In this document: positions 17,467 to 26,129 of the stretch, one piece after another
Numbering within the stretch: position 1 is the first letter of the stretch
Layout of the letters: every line of letters begins with the position of its first letter
From: Geothrix sp. 21YS21S-2
GTDB taxonomy: Bacteria > Acidobacteriota > Holophagae > Holophagales > Holophagaceae
NCBI RefSeq assembly: GCF_030846775.1
Contig: NZ_CP132910.1
Location: 3,723,001 to 3,787,000, forward strand
Length of the DNA stretch: 64,000 nt
Direction of reading: 5' to 3'
The notes under the pieces: generated by a model
The model's database searches: none
Told to the model about the DNA's origin: nothing
Seen by the model: the letters and a program-made list of their open reading frames with translations, nothing else
Position numbers and translations under genes: made by a program

Positions 17467-19491
17467 ATGACGACGTACCCGCACCTCACGAGTCCCATCA
17501 GGATCGGCAAGCACACGTTCCGCAACCGCATCGAGTCCGCGCCGACGATCTTCTCGTCCCTGACCCTGGTGCCGTTCCTGTCGGCGCGCGTGCTCCGCAT
17601 GATCGAGGACCGCGCCAGGGGCGGGTGCGCCAGCGTGGTGCACGGGGAGATCTCCGTGAACTTCGACGACTCCCTCCGGCCCATCGTGGCCGGCGAGGGG
17701 AAGATGATCCGCCTCACGGTCGATTTCAAGGACCATGAGGCCCCGGCCTTCGCCACCTTCCGGAAGAACGCCGACGTCATCAAGCGCCACGGCGCGGTGG
17801 CCATGGCCGAGTTCTCCCACTTCGGCATCGAGAAGCCGCTCCTGGAGGACGGCATCCAGCCCCTGGGGCCTGTGGCCTTCACCCGGCCCGACGGCACCCC
17901 GGTGCGGGCCTTCGACGCCGGGACCATGGCCAAGGTCCAGGACGACTTCGCCACCGCCGCGGCCTTCATGCAGGCCGCCGGGTTCGACGGCGTCTTCGTG
18001 CACTGCGGCCACGGCTGGATGATCGGGCAGTTCCTGTCCCCCCGGAACAACACCCGCACCGACGAATTCGGCGGCAGCATCGCCAACCGGGGGCGGTTTC
18101 CCATGGCCATCCTCCGGGCCATCCGCGAGCGCTGCGGGCCGGACTTCCTCATCGAGATCCGGCTCAGCGGGCAGGAGAACCTGCCCGGAGGCATCACCCT
18201 CGAGGACACCGTGGGCTTCTGCAGGCTGCTGGAAGGCACGGGCCTGGTGGATCTGATCCACATCTCCGCCGGGCACTACTACAGCCCGGCCCGCTCCAAC
18301 GAGTTCTCCACCATCTTCCGGCCCCACGGCCTGAACGCGGACTACGCCGCGGCCGTCAAGAAGGCCGTGACCATCCCCGTGGCCGTGGTGGGGGGCATCA
18401 CCACCGCCGCCGACGCCGAGCGCATCATCGCCGAAGGCAAGGCGGACATCGTATCCATGGGCCGGCAGATGATCGCCGACCCCGACTTCGCCATGAAGGC
18501 CGTGAAGGGCAAGGGCGACGAGATCCGCGAGTGCCTGCGCTGCTGCGTGTGCTACCCCGGCCCCTCCGGCGAGCACGAGACGGACCCTCCGGGCCGCCAC
18601 TTCCCCGGCCTGGGTTCCTGTACCATCAATCCCTACAGCGTGAATTCCTTCTCCCACCACAAGGTGCTGCCCGAGGACCGGCCCCGGCCCGAGGGGTCCC
18701 GCAGGCTCCTGGTGGTCGGCGGCGGCCCCGGCGGCATGCAGGCCGCCATCGACGCCCACGACCGCGGCCACAAGGTGATCCTCATGGACGAGGCGGACCG
18801 CCTGGGCGGGACCCTGCGCCTCACCGACCACGACGTCTACAAGAAGGACCTCTTCCACTTCAAGGAACTCCTGGTGCGGGAGGTGGGCAGGCGCGCCATC
18901 TCCGTGCGCCTGAACACCCGGGTCACCCCCGAGGTGGTCCGGGAGATGGCCCCCGACGCCCTGGTCCTGGCCCTGGGCGCCGAGGCCGCCGTGCCCCCCA
19001 TCCCGGGGGTGGAGCGGGCCCTGAAGGCCTTCGACACCTACTTCCTGCCCGATGAGCGGATCGGCAGGCGCGTGGTCATGGTCGGCGGCGGACTCGTGGG
19101 CTGCGAGGTGGGCCTGGAACTGGCCCACAAGGGCCACGAGGTCGTGGTCGTGGAAATGAAGGAGCGCCTGGTGGCCGAGTTCATCGGCATCCACCGCACG
19201 GCCCTCCTGGACCGCATGGACGAGGTCGGCATCCGCAACCTGGTGCGCACCACCTGCAGGGAGATTCGGGAGGACGGTGTCGCGGCCGTCGACGCCGAAG
19301 GCAGGGAGACCTTCCTCCCGGCCGACACCGTGGTCCTCGGCCTGGGCTACACGGCCAGGAGCGAGAGCGCCCGGCTCCTGAGGGAGGCCGCGGGCAAGGC
19401 CCAGGTGTTCGAGGTGGGCGACTGCGTCCGCCCCGGGAAGGTGGGCGAGGCGGTGCAGGACGGCTACACGGCCGCCATGTCCATCGTCTGA
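17467..19491 (+). CDS. Old-Yellow-Enzyme-type 2-enoate/2,4-dienoyl-CoA reductase family protein
   Basis: A 674-residue protein. Residues 1-370 form the FMN TIM barrel (LTSPIRIGKHTFRNRIESAPT; GHGWMIGQFLSPRNNTRTDEFGGSIANRGRF). Next is the 4Fe-4S site (CLRCCVCY ... SCTINPYS), an FAD domain (GGGPGGMQAAIDAHDRGHKVILMDEADRLGG) and an NAD(P) domain (GGGLVGCEVGLELAHKGHEVVVVE). This is the layout of FadH, cinnamate/2-enoate reductases, BaiCD and the gut flavone ene-reductase group. It reduces an activated C=C bond with NAD(P)H. It begins 10 bases after the fumarate-reductase-like gene; two unrelated ene-reductases in a row suggest two double bonds or two pathway stages. Confidence 0.88.
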   Translation: MTTYPHLTSPIRIGKHTFRNRIESAPTIFSSLTLVPFLSARVLRMIEDRARGGCASVVHGEISVNFDDSLRPIVAGEGKMIRLTVDFKDHEAPAFATFRKNADVIKRHGAVAMAEFSHFGIEKPLLEDGIQPLGPVAFTRPDGTPVRAFDAGTMAKVQDDFATAAAFMQAAGFDGVFVHCGHGWMIGQFLSPRNNTRTDEFGGSIANRGRFPMAILRAIRERCGPDFLIEIRLSGQENLPGGITLEDTVGFCRLLEGTGLVDLIHISAGHYYSPARSNEFSTIFRPHGLNADYAAAVKKAVTIPVAVVGGITTAADAERIIAEGKADIVSMGRQMIADPDFAMKAVKGKGDEIRECLRCCVCYPGPSGEHETDPPGRHFPGLGSCTINPYSVNSFSHHKVLPEDRPRPEGSRRLLVVGGGPGGMQAAIDAHDRGHKVILMDEADRLGGTLRLTDHDVYKKDLFHFKELLVREVGRRAISVRLNTRVTPEVVREMAPDALVLALGAEAAVPPIPGVERALKAFDTYFLPDERIGRRVVMVGGGLVGCEVGLELAHKGHEVVVVEMKERLVAEFIGIHRTALLDRMDEVGIRNLVRTTCREIREDGVAAVDAEGRETFLPADTVVLGLGYTARSESARLLREAAGKAQVFEVGDCVRPGKVGEAVQDGYTAAMSIV

Positions 19492-19580
19492 CCCGCAACG
19501 AACAGGCTCCGGGTCGCCGCCGTGCGCTGGGAATAGTTGAAGTTGAACGGCACCAACCTGAATCGACACTGGAGTCCCGA

Positions 19581-20300
19581 ATGATAGGTCCCTACCTCAA
19601 CCTTGCCACGGTGGTCGTCGGCAGTTCCACCGGCGCCTTCCTGGGCGACAGGATCAGCCAGAACCTGCGCACCCGCCTTCCCATGGTCTTCGGCCTCTCG
19701 GCCATGGGCCTGGGCATCGCCACCATCATCCGCGTGAAGTACTTCCCCGCGGTCATCCTGGCCCTGCTGGTGGGCACCACCCTGGGCGAACTCCTCCACC
19801 TGGAGGACTGGATCATCAAGCTGTCCACCCACACCCGAACCCTGGTGGACCGCATCGCCAAGCCGAGGAACCAGGCCCTCTCCCACGAGGAGTTCCTGAA
19901 CCAGTTCGTGGCCATCCTGGTGCTCATCTGCTCCAGCGGTACGGGGATCTTCGGGACCATGAACGAGGCCATGACCGGGGACACCTCCCTGATCATCGTC
20001 AAGTCGGTCCTGGACCTGTTCTCGGTGGGGATCTTCGCCACGGCCCTGGGGTATTCCCTGGTGGCGGTGGCCATCCCCAACTTCCTCATCCAGGTGGCCC
20101 TGTTCTTCCTGTCCATCTGGATCCTGCCCCTGGTGTCCCCGGCCATGATCGCGGACTTCTCGGCCGCCGGGGGGCTCATCATGGTGGCCACGGGGTTCCG
20201 CATCGCCGGCATCAAGCACTTCCACGTGGCCAACATGCTGCCGGCCCTGCTGCTGATCATGCCCATTTCCTTCCTCTGGGCGCGGTATCTTGTGCACTAG
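19581..20300 (+). CDS. DUF554 family membrane protein
   Basis: A 239-residue protein with about six membrane segments and the family opening NLATVVVGSSTGAFLGDRISQNLR...P. The later sequence KSVLDLFSVGIFATALGYSLVAVAIPN is also typical. The family (YdfK/YqgA type) has no proven function and is often near regulators. It sits 8 bases before the LysR gene, so the two are likely cotranscribed. Nothing in the sequence identifies a transported substrate. Confidence 0.85.
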   Translation: MIGPYLNLATVVVGSSTGAFLGDRISQNLRTRLPMVFGLSAMGLGIATIIRVKYFPAVILALLVGTTLGELLHLEDWIIKLSTHTRTLVDRIAKPRNQALSHEEFLNQFVAILVLICSSGTGIFGTMNEAMTGDTSLIIVKSVLDLFSVGIFATALGYSLVAVAIPNFLIQVALFFLSIWILPLVSPAMIADFSAAGGLIMVATGFRIAGIKHFHVANMLPALLLIMPISFLWARYLVH

Positions 20301-20308
20301 GTGAATCC

Positions 20309-21223
20309 GTGAACCTCAACCAGATCAGCATGCGGCAGATCGACTACTTCCTGGCCGTGGCCCGCCACCTGAACTTCACCGAGGCGGCCAAGAGCCTCTA
20401 CGTGTCCCAGCCCGCCATCAGCAAGCAGGTGGCGCAGCTCGAGCACGACATCGGCGTGCCGCTTTTCCTGCGCACGAAGCGCTCGGTGCGCATGACCCCT
20501 GCGGGAATCGTGCTCCTGAAGGAGCTCTCCTCCATCCAGGAGCGCATCGAGGCGGCCGTGGCCAAGGCCCAGCACCCGGACCTGGGCCAGGACGCCAGCA
20601 TCACCATCGGCTGCCTGGAGGCCATGGAGATCGGCGTTTTCATGCGCCGGGCCATCAACGACTTCAAGAGCAGCTATCCGGGCGTCAAGGTGGTGCTGGA
20701 GCGCCACTCCTTCAAGACCCTGCGCCAGAAGCTGATCCACGGGGATCTGGACCTGGTGTTCACCCTCTCCTTCGAGATCGCGGACTGCCTGGGGATCCTC
20801 TCCGACTTCATCCAGCAGGCCAGGCCCGTGGTGCTGATGGCGGCCTCCCACCCCATGGCCTCCCGGGAACGGCTCACCCTGGCGGACCTCAAGGACGAGA
20901 ACTTCGTCACCATCTCCCGGGAGGAATCGCCCAGGGCCTTCGACGGGACCATCGACATGTGCCGGCGCCACGGCTTCACCCCCAACATCGTCAAGCAGCT
21001 GCCCAACGTGGAATCCATGCTGATGTGCGTGGAATCCGGCCTGGGGGTGTGCCTTTTCGACTCCACGATCCGGATCTACAACAGCGAGGACTTCCGGGTC
21101 TGCGAGCTGGACGAGAGGCCCATCGACGTGGTCATGGCCTGGAAGCGGGAGAACCTGAACCACGTGGTGCCGCTGTTCACCAACAGGGTCTCGGGCGTCC
21201 CGGGTGATAACCGGAACGAATGA
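20309..21223 (+). CDS. LysR-family transcriptional regulator
   Basis: A 304-residue protein with an N-terminal winged helix-turn-helix (MRQIDYFLAVARHLNFTEAAKSLYVSQPAISKQVAQLEHDIGVPLF) and a C-terminal effector-binding domain. The start is a GTG after CTAGGTGA; a later ATG eight codons in would also leave the domain intact. It follows the DUF554 gene by 8 bases and precedes the acyl carrier protein-hydrolase-acyl kinase genes in the same direction, which it may control. The inducer is unknown. Confidence 0.9.
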   Translation: MNLNQISMRQIDYFLAVARHLNFTEAAKSLYVSQPAISKQVAQLEHDIGVPLFLRTKRSVRMTPAGIVLLKELSSIQERIEAAVAKAQHPDLGQDASITIGCLEAMEIGVFMRRAINDFKSSYPGVKVVLERHSFKTLRQKLIHGDLDLVFTLSFEIADCLGILSDFIQQARPVVLMAASHPMASRERLTLADLKDENFVTISREESPRAFDGTIDMCRRHGFTPNIVKQLPNVESMLMCVESGLGVCLFDSTIRIYNSEDFRVCELDERPIDVVMAWKRENLNHVVPLFTNRVSGVPGDNRNE

Positions 21224-21324
21224 TTCTGATGTCCAGACGGTATTTCCGCCCTGGGGAGCGGGGACCGAGACTTGAGGCATAAGACCGCGCGATGACCACG
21301 CGGTTCCACTTCGAGGGACTCGTC

Positions 21325-21573
21325 ATGGACGTTAGAGACAAAGCACTGGCCGTGATCATCAAGCGCGCCGCCGACGTATTCAAGGTCGATCCGGCCACCC
21401 TTTCCGCCGGCACGTCGTTCGAGACCGACCTGCAGGCCAAATCCGCCAACTACGTCCAGATCACCACCGTGCTCGAGGACGAATTCGACGTGGAGATCCC
21501 CTACATGGAATTCAAGCGCAAGAAGACGTTTGGCGAGGCCGCCGGCTACGTCGAACAGCTCGTCGAAGGCTGA
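21325..21573 (+). CDS. Acyl carrier protein (dedicated, non-housekeeping)
   Basis: An 82-residue PP-binding protein, helical and acidic, with Ser40 in DLQAKSANYV as the expected phosphopantetheine site. Ordinary fatty-acid ACPs read DSLD here; the sequence K-S-A-N is divergent, which argues for a special ACP. GAGGGACTCGTC precedes the chosen ATG; an in-frame ATG 33 bases upstream lacks a ribosome site. No ketosynthase or other fatty-acid gene is nearby. Instead it is followed by a CocE/NonD hydrolase, an acyltransferase, an acyl kinase and an AcpS-type transferase that could load this ACP. Confidence 0.85.
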   Translation: MDVRDKALAVIIKRAADVFKVDPATLSAGTSFETDLQAKSANYVQITTVLEDEFDVEIPYMEFKRKKTFGEAAGYVEQLVEG

Positions 21574-21605
21574 TTCAAACCCCCACCCAACCAGGAGCAT
21601 TCCGC

Positions 21606-23369
21606 ATGCACGAACAGCGTCCGGCACCGCAGTTGTTCTCCAAGAAGATCGTCTTCGACGGCGAGGAGATCGAGGTCTTCTACCGCAAGGCCCGCGAGCC
21701 CATCGACCCCGCCGAGGGCCTCGACCTCTCCAAGGAGAAGGGCCTGGCCGCCACGGCCCACGGCTTCTGCGCCAAGTTCAACCAGCGCACCTACAAGAAC
21801 GAGGACGGCATCCTCTGCGAGCAGGACATCCCCGTGACCCTGCGTGACGGGACGGTGATCTACTGCGACATCTACCGCAAGGAAGGCGAGGATAACATCC
21901 CCGTCCTGGTGTCCTGGAGCGCCTACGGCAAGCGCCCCGGCGACGGCATGTCGGAATGGCAGGTCATGGGCGTTCCCCCCGGCACCATCTCCACCATGAG
22001 CAAGTTCGAGTCCGCCGATCCCGGCTACTGGTGCCACCAGGGCTACGCGGTGGCCAACGTGGACCCCCGCGGCGTGGGCCACTCCCAGGGCGACATCTGC
22101 ATCATGGGCACCCAGGACGCACGGGACGGGTACGACTTCATCGAGTGGGTCGCCAAGCAGCACTGGTGCAACGGCAAGGTGGGCATGGCGGGCAACTCCT
22201 TCGTGGCCATGACCCAGATCCGCATCGCCGCCCAGCAACCCCCCAGCCTCGCCTGCATCGCCCCCTGGGAAGCCACCTGCGACATCTTCCGCGAGTCCAT
22301 CTACGAGGGCGGCATCCCTGCGCTCGGCTTCAACGAGTTCGTCGTGGCGTCCCTGACCGGGCCTTCCCTGGTGGAGGACATGGTGGCCAACGCCAAGGCC
22401 TACCCCTTCATGAACAAGTACTGGGAAGACAAGATTCCCAACTTCGCCAACGTCAAGATCCCCGTCTACGCCTGCGCCTCCTGGAGCCACTTCCACCTGC
22501 ACGGCGCCTTCAACTCCTTCCGCAAGATGAAGTCCACCCGGAAGTGGCTGCGCGCCCACCGGGAACAGGAATGGCCCGACGCCAGCACCCCGGCCAACAT
22601 CGAGGACCTCAAGCGCTTTTTCGACCGGTACCTGAAGAACATCCACAACGGCTGGGAGCTGACCCCCCGCTACCGCCTGGAGGTCATGGACGCCTACGAC
22701 TTCGACTACCAGACCTACCGCGGGGAGAAGGAATTCCCCCTGGCCCGCACCGAATACAAGCGCTTCTACCTGGATGCCGCCAAGGGCGCCCTAGCCCTGG
22801 AGCCCGTGCCGGTCAAGTCCAGCGTCTCCTATGACCCCGCCACCGAGCAGGCCAATTTCGACCTGGCCTTCGACGAGGACACCGAGATCACCGGGTACCT
22901 GTCGCTGCGCCTCTGGGTGGAGGCCGACGGCCACGACGAGATGGACATCATGGTCAACGTCCAGAAGCTCGACGAGGACGGCAACTGGCTGCCCACCAGC
23001 ATCCTCGGCGAGCCCCATCCCGGCCCCTGGGGCAAGATGCGGGTATCACGCCGCGCCCTGGACGAGAAGCTCACCACCAAGTTCGAGCCCGTGCAGTCCC
23101 AGTTGAAGGAAGAAAAGCTCGCCAAGGGTCAGATCGTCCCCGTTGACATCGCCATCGTGCCGGTCTCGAAGCTCTACCACAAGGGCCAGCAGCTGCGGGT
23201 CCAGGTGGCGGGCCGCTACATCCGCGAAGGCTGGTTCGAGCCCCTGATCTGGGAGACCGACAACAAGGGCAGGCACATCATCCACACCGGCGGGGAATAC
23301 GAGTCCTACCTGCAGGCCCCCGTCATCCCGGCCCGCTACAAGACCAAGAGCGGGTACACCCGGCGCTAG
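21606..23369 (+). CDS. CocE/NonD-type serine hydrolase (peptidase S15 family)
   Basis: A 587-residue alpha/beta hydrolase. The catalytic core has the oxyanion/strand sequence VLVSWSAYGKRPGDG, NVDPRGVGHSQG, and the nucleophile elbow GNSFVAM (Ser about 208). The C-terminal part is the beta-rich X-Pro dipeptidyl-peptidase C domain (LRVQVAGRYIREGWFEP). Family members cleave esters, amides or peptides. No signal peptide is present, so it is cytoplasmic. It starts 33 bases after the ACP gene. A role in releasing an acyl group that then passes to ACP or CoA, and on to the acyl phosphate enzymes downstream, is a hypothesis from gene order only. Confidence 0.83.
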   Translation: MHEQRPAPQLFSKKIVFDGEEIEVFYRKAREPIDPAEGLDLSKEKGLAATAHGFCAKFNQRTYKNEDGILCEQDIPVTLRDGTVIYCDIYRKEGEDNIPVLVSWSAYGKRPGDGMSEWQVMGVPPGTISTMSKFESADPGYWCHQGYAVANVDPRGVGHSQGDICIMGTQDARDGYDFIEWVAKQHWCNGKVGMAGNSFVAMTQIRIAAQQPPSLACIAPWEATCDIFRESIYEGGIPALGFNEFVVASLTGPSLVEDMVANAKAYPFMNKYWEDKIPNFANVKIPVYACASWSHFHLHGAFNSFRKMKSTRKWLRAHREQEWPDASTPANIEDLKRFFDRYLKNIHNGWELTPRYRLEVMDAYDFDYQTYRGEKEFPLARTEYKRFYLDAAKGALALEPVPVKSSVSYDPATEQANFDLAFDEDTEITGYLSLRLWVEADGHDEMDIMVNVQKLDEDGNWLPTSILGEPHPGPWGKMRVSRRALDEKLTTKFEPVQSQLKEEKLAKGQIVPVDIAIVPVSKLYHKGQQLRVQVAGRYIREGWFEPLIWETDNKGRHIIHTGGEYESYLQAPVIPARYKTKSGYTRR

Positions 23370-23375
23370 TCCCGC

Positions 23376-23490
23376 TTTTCCCAGCGCCTCTGCGTTTGGC
23401 TCCTTGCCTGGATTGGCCAGAGCGCCTGTCCATTGCCCCATCGTCGGGAATGCATTGGCAAGGAAATCAAACGCAGAGGCGCCGGGGAAA
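23376..23490. repeat. Long imperfect inverted repeat between hydrolase and acyltransferase genes
   Basis: The arms are about 23376-23408 and 23457-23490. The best block pairs GCGCCTCTGCGTTTG (23384-23398) with CAAACGCAGAGGCGC (23468-23482), flanked by TTTCCC/GGGGAAA outside and CTCCTTGCC/GGCAAGGA inside. The loop is about 50 bases. It is the only long intergenic dyad of this kind I see in the window. It has no U-run, so it is not a simple terminator; it could be a REP/MITE-like element or an mRNA stabiliser. It ends just before the acyltransferase ribosome site. Confidence 0.75.
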
Positions 23491-23512
23491 ATTCATGAAA
23501 AGGAATCCTGGT

Positions 23513-24511
23513 ATGAGCAGTGAATTCATCGCCCAATTGACCGCCCGGGCCGTCCAGAATCCGAAGACCATCATCTTCCCGGAATCCGGAAGCGAGAAGG
23601 TCCTCCAGGCTTCCGAGCGGCTCCTGAAGGCCGGGATCGCCCGGCCCATCCTCGTCGGGAAGAGGGACGCCATCGAGGCCAGGGCCGCTGAACTCCAGGT
23701 GTCCACCAAGGGCTTCGACTACGTGGACAACGAGGACGAGGCCGTCCTGGCCTACCTCATCCCGGCCTTCCTGGCCGTGAACCAGGACTTCTCCGAGAAG
23801 GCCCTGAACCGGAAGTTCAGGAACCCGCTCAATTTCGCAGCCGCCTGGGTGAAGCTGGGCCGGGCCGACTGCCTCGCGGCGGGCATCGACTGCTCCACGG
23901 GCGACGTGGTCCTGGCCAGCCAGCTCTTCATCGGGCTCCAGGACGGCATCTCCACCGTCTCCAGCTTCGGGGTCGTGGAGGCGCCCGGTTTCGAGACCTC
24001 GGAGGGGAACCTCTTCGCCATCGCGGACTGCGCGGTGTGCCAGAACCCCACCGCCTCGGAACTGTCGGACATCGCCTGCACCACCGCAGACACCATGAAG
24101 AGCCTCCTGGGGTGGGAACCCCGCGCGGCCCTGGTGTGCTTCTCCACGGACGGCAGCGGCCAGCACGAGATCACCGACAAGGTGAAGGAGGGCGTCCGGA
24201 TCGCCAACGAGCGCAGGCCGGACCTGGCCATCGACGGCGAGTTCCAGATCGACACGGCCCTCAAGCCGGCCGTGGCCGCCAAGAAGGTCCGGCGCCCCAG
24301 CCGGGTCGCGGGCCGCGCCAACATCATCGTGTTCCCGGACCTCAACGCGGGAAACATCGGCGTCAAGCTGATCCAGATGTTCGGCGGCGCCCTGGCCCAC
24401 GGGCCCCTCCTGCAGGGGTTCGCCAGGCCGGTGACGGACTTTTCACGCAGCGCGCCCATCGACGAAATCGTCGGCAACCTGACCATCCTCGTGGTCCGGG
24501 CCGGGGAATAG
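23513..24511 (+). CDS. Phosphate acetyltransferase-family acyltransferase (Pta type)
   Basis: A 332-residue protein of the PTA/PTB family, closest to the short phosphate acetyltransferase form (KTIIFPESGSEKVLQASERLLKAG; IDGEFQIDTALKPAV; IIVFPDLNAGNIGVKLIQMFGGALAHGPLLQGFARPVTDFSR). It converts acyl-CoA plus phosphate to acyl phosphate. ATG 23513 is chosen because AAAGGA lies 9 bases before it; an upstream in-frame ATG at 23495 is possible. The kinase gene begins 8 bases on. The kinase is of the butyrate type rather than AckA, so the true acyl group (acetyl, propionyl, butyryl or an aromatic-derived acid) is open. Confidence 0.88.
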   Translation: MSSEFIAQLTARAVQNPKTIIFPESGSEKVLQASERLLKAGIARPILVGKRDAIEARAAELQVSTKGFDYVDNEDEAVLAYLIPAFLAVNQDFSEKALNRKFRNPLNFAAAWVKLGRADCLAAGIDCSTGDVVLASQLFIGLQDGISTVSSFGVVEAPGFETSEGNLFAIADCAVCQNPTASELSDIACTTADTMKSLLGWEPRAALVCFSTDGSGQHEITDKVKEGVRIANERRPDLAIDGEFQIDTALKPAVAAKKVRRPSRVAGRANIIVFPDLNAGNIGVKLIQMFGGALAHGPLLQGFARPVTDFSRSAPIDEIVGNLTILVVRAGE

Positions 24512-24519
24512 GGGAAGAC

Positions 24520-25626
24520 ATGGACAAGGTCTACACCATCTTCGTAATCAATCCCGGGTCCACCTCCACCAAGATCGGCCTCTTCCGGAACGAGACCGAG
24601 GTGTTCTCGGTCAACGTCACCCACGATGCCGCCGAACTGAAGAAGTTCGCCCAGATCAGCGACCAGTTCGACTATCGCCGGGACACCATCCTGGCGGAGA
24701 TGGCCAGGCGCGGCCTGGCCATGGCGTCCGTGGACGTCTTCGTGGGCCGGGGCGGGGGCCTGGTGGGCCTCGAGGGCGGCACCTACCCGGTGAACGACAT
24801 CCTCCTCGAGCACGCCCGGGTGGGGTTCACCGTGAAGCACCCCGCCACCCTCGGGAGCCAGCTGGCCCACGCCTTCGCCACCCAGTACGGCGGCCGGGCC
24901 TTCGTGGTCAACCCCCCCGACGTGGACGAGATGGACGAGGTGGCCCGGGTCTGCGGGTTCGCCGACCTGGCCCGGGAGAGCCGGGGCCACCCGCTCAACC
25001 AGAAGGAGGTCGGGATCCGGCACGGGAAGCGGGTGGGAACCCCCTACGAGGACCTCAACCTCGTCATCGCCCACATCGGCGGCGGGGTCTCCGTGACGGC
25101 CCACAGGAAGGGCCGCATGGTGGACACCGTGGACGTGATCAACGGCGACGGGCCCATGGCCCCGACCCGGTGCGGCGCCGTCCCCGCCAGCGGCGTGGTG
25201 AAGCTCTGCTTCTCCGGGAAGTTCACCGAGCGCGAGATGTACGACCGCATCACCAAGAACGGCGGTCTCGTGGACCACCTCGGCACCTCGGACGTCCTGG
25301 AGATCCTGGAGCGCATCGGGAAGGGGGACGCCTACGCGAAGCTGGTGTACGACGCCATGATCTACCAGATCGCCAAGTACATCGGCGCCTACGCGACGGT
25401 CCTGAGCGGCGAGGTGGACGCCATCCTCCTCACCGGCGGCATCGCCCGTGAGAACTACCTCGTGGGCGAGATCCGGAGTAGGGTGAACTACATCGCCCCC
25501 GTCCACGCCTATCCGGGCGAGTTCGAGATGGAGGCCCTGGCCAGCGGCGCCTACCGCGTCATGACCGGCCAGGAGCAGGCCAAGACCTACACGGGTGTCC
25601 CGGTATGGAGCCACTTCTCACGTTGA
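24520..25626 (+). CDS. buk: Butyrate/branched-chain acid kinase, copy 1
   Basis: A 368-residue acetokinase-superfamily protein with the phosphate motif VINPGSTSTKIGLFRNE, the butyrate kinase signature VGRGGGLVGLEGGTYPVND, and HIGGGVSVTAHRKGRMVDTVD. It makes ATP from acyl phosphate supplied by the upstream transferase. The family includes butyrate, isobutyrate and 2-methyl acid kinases, and specificity is not readable. A second copy lies at 58410-59468 with a different transferase partner. The start GAAGACATG directly follows the transferase stop. Confidence 0.9.
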   Translation: MDKVYTIFVINPGSTSTKIGLFRNETEVFSVNVTHDAAELKKFAQISDQFDYRRDTILAEMARRGLAMASVDVFVGRGGGLVGLEGGTYPVNDILLEHARVGFTVKHPATLGSQLAHAFATQYGGRAFVVNPPDVDEMDEVARVCGFADLARESRGHPLNQKEVGIRHGKRVGTPYEDLNLVIAHIGGGVSVTAHRKGRMVDTVDVINGDGPMAPTRCGAVPASGVVKLCFSGKFTEREMYDRITKNGGLVDHLGTSDVLEILERIGKGDAYAKLVYDAMIYQIAKYIGAYATVLSGEVDAILLTGGIARENYLVGEIRSRVNYIAPVHAYPGEFEMEALASGAYRVMTGQEQAKTYTGVPVWSHFSR

Positions 25627-25643
25627 TCCGCCCCGGCTCGGCC

Positions 25644-26129
25644 ATGAAGGTGGCCGGGGTGGGCGTGGACCTGCTCCTTCTGGAGCGGTTCAGGTGCCTG
25701 GGGAGGGACCTGGACGACCCGTTCTACCGGAAGACCTTCACGGAAGGGGAACGGGTGCAGGCGGGCGAGCATGGGGATCCCGTCCTCATGCTCGCCTTTT
25801 CGTTTGCCGGGAAGGAAGCGGTGTTCAAGTGCCTTGGGATGGACGGGAACCGGGTCCGCCTGAACGAGATCGAGGTGCTTGGCAATCAAGCCGGAGCCTC
25901 CGCGAGCCTCCGGGGGCACCTGGCGCGCCAGGCCTGGGCGAAGGGTATCGGCGGGACCCACCTCCAACTCTGGCATGAGGGTGCTTTCATCCGGGCACTG
26001 GCCGTGGCCGAGCGCATGCCTGCCCGCCCCGATCCTCTGGCTGCGCCTGAAACGGAAGCCGAAAGCCCGGAACGACTCGATGGCCACCCCCACGCCACCG
26101 CATCCGAACACCGGGTGGGGTCAGGATGA
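25644..26129 (+). CDS. AcpS-type 4'-phosphopantetheinyl transferase
   Basis: A 161-residue protein with the two family motifs: VGVDLLLLERF (Asp9) and FSFAGKEAVFKCLGM (Lys57-Glu58). These bind magnesium and CoA, so the enzyme should attach phosphopantetheine to a carrier protein; the divergent ACP at 21325 is the obvious client. An in-frame ATG at 25605, inside the end of the kinase gene, would add 13 residues; the AcpS fold normally starts right at MKVAGVGVD. The last 35 residues (rich in Pro, Glu, His) have no counterpart in normal AcpS and overlap the convergent GNAT gene by 9 bases. Confidence 0.8.
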   Translation: MKVAGVGVDLLLLERFRCLGRDLDDPFYRKTFTEGERVQAGEHGDPVLMLAFSFAGKEAVFKCLGMDGNRVRLNEIEVLGNQAGASASLRGHLARQAWAKGIGGTHLQLWHEGAFIRALAVAERMPARPDPLAAPETEAESPERLDGHPHATASEHRVGSG

